From Myxococcales bacterium (lineage in GTDB: Bacteria; Myxococcota_C; UBA6777), in NCBI GenBank assembly GCA_020632975.1, contig JACKEL010000004.1, forward strand, positions 62,001 to 126,000: a stretch of 64,000 nt of DNA, given 5' to 3'. The notes beneath the pieces were generated by a model. It was not told the DNA's origin, did not search any database, and saw only the letters and a list, made by a program, of their open reading frames with translations. Below, piece by piece: positions 61,835-64,000 of the stretch. Positions within the stretch are counted from its first letter, which is position 1. The number at the start of each line of letters is the position of its first letter. Made by a program: the position numbers and the translations under genes.

Positions 61835-63793
61835 TTAGTTCGCAGGGTACTTTGGCAAAAAGGCCCCTGAAGAGGGTGCTTGGGGGCGCTGTGAGTAGGG
61901 AGTATGAGGCGAGCTTGGGTGCTGTGTGCGCGTCTGCCACGGTGGGATGCGTTGCAGGTCCGCAGAACTGGGTACGGAAGGCACCGAAGCAGCGGGGACT
62001 TGCGTGGGAGACGTTGGGTGGATGGTGTAGATCGTCTCGTTGGCATCTTGCGCGCTTTGAGGAGGCGACTGCATCGAAGGAGACGAAGCGATGGGCGTTT
62101 CTTGAGCAGAGATCGGGTGAGCCGTGGCATTGTCTGCATCCCAACGAACCCACTCTTCGTGGTGTGTCGGTTGGGGCGCTGCCACCGCTGTTTGCGGTTT
62201 GTTTTGCGTCACTTCAGGCGCAAAACGATGCTTGGGGGGCGTCTTGAGATCGATCGCAGCCACAGGAAACCACGGACGTGCGGGGGGTTGGATATGCGCC
62301 GCGATCATGTGGATCTTGGACACTTCCGCTCGCACATAGCCGCTTTGGTACTGCGGCGGGACTTGGAAGGTGTGGACGATATCACCCACTTCGTCGCGGG
62401 CTTCGATCTTCCAAGGTGTGTTGGGAGGTTCTGGCGTATTCCAGTAAACGTACACACTCTGGGGATCGCGGATCATCGCGCGGACACGGGTGTTTTCGTA
62501 GCGTTCTGGAAGAGTGGGACCTCGATCGATGTAAGGTGTCGCCGTGGTGCGCGGTGGATGGGGCGGTGGTGGCTCCACTTTCGCTTGCACCTCTTCCAAG
62601 TCAGGTTGCAACACTGCATCGCGGGGAAGCGGCTTGATCTCTACGGTCTCTGCGAGCTTTTCGAGATCGTCTGCGGACTCTTCAAGCGCGATGTCTGACT
62701 CTTCAGCAGTCGTTTGTTCGGCGACTTCTCGCTCGTCAGCATCTTCAGAGAGAGAGACTTCTTCAGCGGCTGCGAGTTCAGCGGCTGCACGGGCCTCATA
62801 ATCTCTTTCAAAGGCTTTGTAATCATCTTCGTCTTGGAAGTCTTCTTCTTGGTAAGGGGCTTCCTTGGCGGATGCTTCTACTTGGGCCATCGTGTGGGAA
62901 GATACGGTGGCTTGGGGAGCATGGCTTTTGTTCGCAGATGCTTTTCGGCCACGTTGAGGCTTGTCACTGGAGACCTTGGCGGTCGAAGCCTCTGTCGAAG
63001 ATGTCTCTTGGGACGCTGCGGTTCGGTCTTTGGAGACATCTGTCGAGGTGGTTTGGGCCTCGACTTGTGTGGGTTGTGGAGAAGAGACTTTTTCTTCTTT
63101 TGCAGCTTTGGGGGTAGAAGCTGTAGAGGCCGATGCTTCGGTCTCTTGACTGGAGGATGTTTCTTCTGGTTGCGAGCCACGTGCCAAGAAAAAGTCGAGG
63201 ATGGACTGAATCAAAGAGCGTTTGCTCATGCGCGTACGTCCTGGGATATCCAAAGATCTTGCGATCTTTTGGAGTTGTCGGCTGTTTTGGGCTTCTAAGG
63301 TTTCTGGGGTCCACGGTCCATCTTCGAGAGAAAGCGCAGTTCCCGTGGGTTGCGAGACTTTTTCTTGGGCTGTGTTGCTTGTCGCTGGCTTGGTTTGCGC
63401 GGGTACATGGGGAGCAGGAGTCGTCGCTTTGGGGGTGATCTCCTTGGGGGTCGTTTCTTTGGCGTCTTGTTTGGGCAGGGCTTCTTGGGCAGCTTTTGCT
63501 TGTGGCTTTTTCTCTTGCGAAGCGGCCATAGGAGCCGAAGGGACGGGGGCTTTGGGAGATACCTCTTTCGAAGGCTTGGGGGCCTCTTTCGCAGGGGCTG
63601 CTTCTTCAAGGAGGGAGATCTCAAGGATCTCGGCGATCTCTTCGGTCAATTGGGGCTGTTCTTCAAGGGCTTGAAGGATCGCTTGGACAAGGGAGCGTTT
63701 TCCGAGGCGTGTGCGGCCTGCGATGTCCAGTCTTTGCGCTGCGCCTTGGAGCGCACGGACATTTTTCGTTTCGAGAGACTTTCGTTGGATCAT
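61835..63793 (-). CDS. DUF4912 protein with two Rho_N/SAP-like motifs
   Basis: 652 aa from ATG 63793, AAGGAG 9 bases upstream. Two Rho_N-like helical motifs occur, LETKNVRALQGAAQRLDIAG with RTRLGKRSLVQAIL, and LEAQNSRQLQKIARSLDIPG with RTRMSKRSLIQSIL, separated by a long Ala/Pro/Lys-rich linker. A long acidic stretch (about 350-410) precedes the DUF4912 domain (LPERYENTRVRAMIRDPQSV, YVYWNTPEPPNTPWKIEARD, GYVRAEVSKIHMIAAHIQPP). DUF4912 resembles carbohydrate-binding beta sandwiches, and such proteins often neighbour GH57 branching enzymes. The Rho_N motifs could bind nucleic acid or polysaccharide. Together with the GH57 gene it suggests glycogen-granule association (inference). Confidence 0.85.
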   Translation of the reverse strand: MIQRKSLETKNVRALQGAAQRLDIAGRTRLGKRSLVQAILQALEEQPQLTEEIAEILEISLLEEAAPAKEAPKPSKEVSPKAPVPSAPMAASQEKKPQAKAAQEALPKQDAKETTPKEITPKATTPAPHVPAQTKPATSNTAQEKVSQPTGTALSLEDGPWTPETLEAQNSRQLQKIARSLDIPGRTRMSKRSLIQSILDFFLARGSQPEETSSSQETEASASTASTPKAAKEEKVSSPQPTQVEAQTTSTDVSKDRTAASQETSSTEASTAKVSSDKPQRGRKASANKSHAPQATVSSHTMAQVEASAKEAPYQEEDFQDEDDYKAFERDYEARAAAELAAAEEVSLSEDADEREVAEQTTAEESDIALEESADDLEKLAETVEIKPLPRDAVLQPDLEEVQAKVEPPPPHPPRTTATPYIDRGPTLPERYENTRVRAMIRDPQSVYVYWNTPEPPNTPWKIEARDEVGDIVHTFQVPPQYQSGYVRAEVSKIHMIAAHIQPPARPWFPVAAIDLKTPPKHRFAPEVTQNKPQTAVAAPQPTHHEEWVRWDADNATAHPISAQETPIASSPSMQSPPQSAQDANETIYTIHPTSPTQVPAASVPSVPSSADLQRIPPWQTRTQHPSSPHTPYSQRPQAPSSGAFLPKYPAN

Positions 63794-63940
63794 GATCTTC
63801 GCTCCTTGTACATCCGTCTGTGTACAAACCCCTCCGAGGTTTTGTGATACGCGTATCGTCCGCTTCAAAAGCGCTCCATCATTGCATGGGGTCATCGTGC
63901 TTCACAAGGTTTTGGTGCGCGCTTTTCTGTTGGGGTGGGG

Positions 63941-63968
63941 GGATACATCATATAAAGATGCCTGTCAA
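63941..63968 (-). promoter_or_regulatory. Candidate promoter of the DUF4912-GH57 operon
   Basis: On the minus strand TTGACA (63968-63963), 16 bases, TATCCC (63946-63941). The -35 is perfect; alternative -10s (TGTATC) overlap. The leader to the ATG at 63793 would be about 140 bases. Confidence 0.4.
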
Positions 63969-64000
63969 CAGGAAAAAATCATTTGTGAATGGCTTATCTA

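Overview
The window looks like chromosomal DNA of a Myxococcota-type (former Deltaproteobacteria) bacterium. This is inferred from gene content only: three Hanks-type Ser/Thr kinases with different C-terminal modules, PEGA domains, large exported Cys-rich proteins with MopE-like CDGxDNDCDGxxDE motifs, a sigma-54 activator, a wax-ester/DGAT acyltransferase, Sel1/HEAT/TPR repeat proteins and a DUF4912-GH57 pair. I find 42 protein genes (41 complete, one cut by the left edge), dense and often convergent. I see no rRNA, tRNA, CRISPR array, insertion sequence or phage module.

Layout. 1-8.3 kb: cut-off glycerophosphodiesterase, a TerB/J-like membrane protein, a 1089-aa Cys-rich surface protein, a WD40 lipoprotein and a PEGA membrane protein. 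8.4-15 kb: PEGA-tailed kinase followed by a LysM protein with seven 40-aa repeats and a duplicated helical protein; on the other strand a sigma-54 activator and a small gene. 15-20.6 kb: Cys-rich lipoprotein, thioredoxin-TPR protein, SppA, thioesterase. 20.6-27 kb: two tandem related MopE/propeller lipoproteins. 27-35 kb: His-rich polytopic membrane protein, signal peptidase I flanked by two small basic exported repeat proteins, Uup-type ABC-F, a cluster of REP-like hairpins, an ADP-ribosylglycohydrolase, ArfB. 35-42.5 kb: carbamate kinase, a two-gene lipid acyltransferase operon, a HmuY/TonB-receptor pair, RluA-type pseudouridine synthase. 42.5-50.5 kb: giant HEAT protein, an unrecognised Gly/Ala-rich protein with a TPR partner, a PQQ-like propeller protein. 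50.7-64 kb: kinase-SUMF1 fusion, another MopE lipoprotein, Sel1 protein with a Lys/Arg tract, DUF4166, a third kinase with a roadblock-like tail, GNAT, GH57 and Rho_N/DUF4912.

How it fits together (inference). The dominant theme is the cell envelope: at least six large exported Cys-rich or MopE-type proteins, export and processing enzymes (LepB, SppA, a thioredoxin-like protein), and kinases that could couple envelope sensing to assembly. The most system-like unrecognised unit is 7318-12833 (PEGA protein, PEGA kinase, LysM/WHHQQ-repeat protein, duplicated helical protein). Convergent gene ends repeatedly carry short tandem duplications. Several promoters with exact TTGACA -35 boxes are visible. 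All functions rest on reading motifs by eye; no database search was run.
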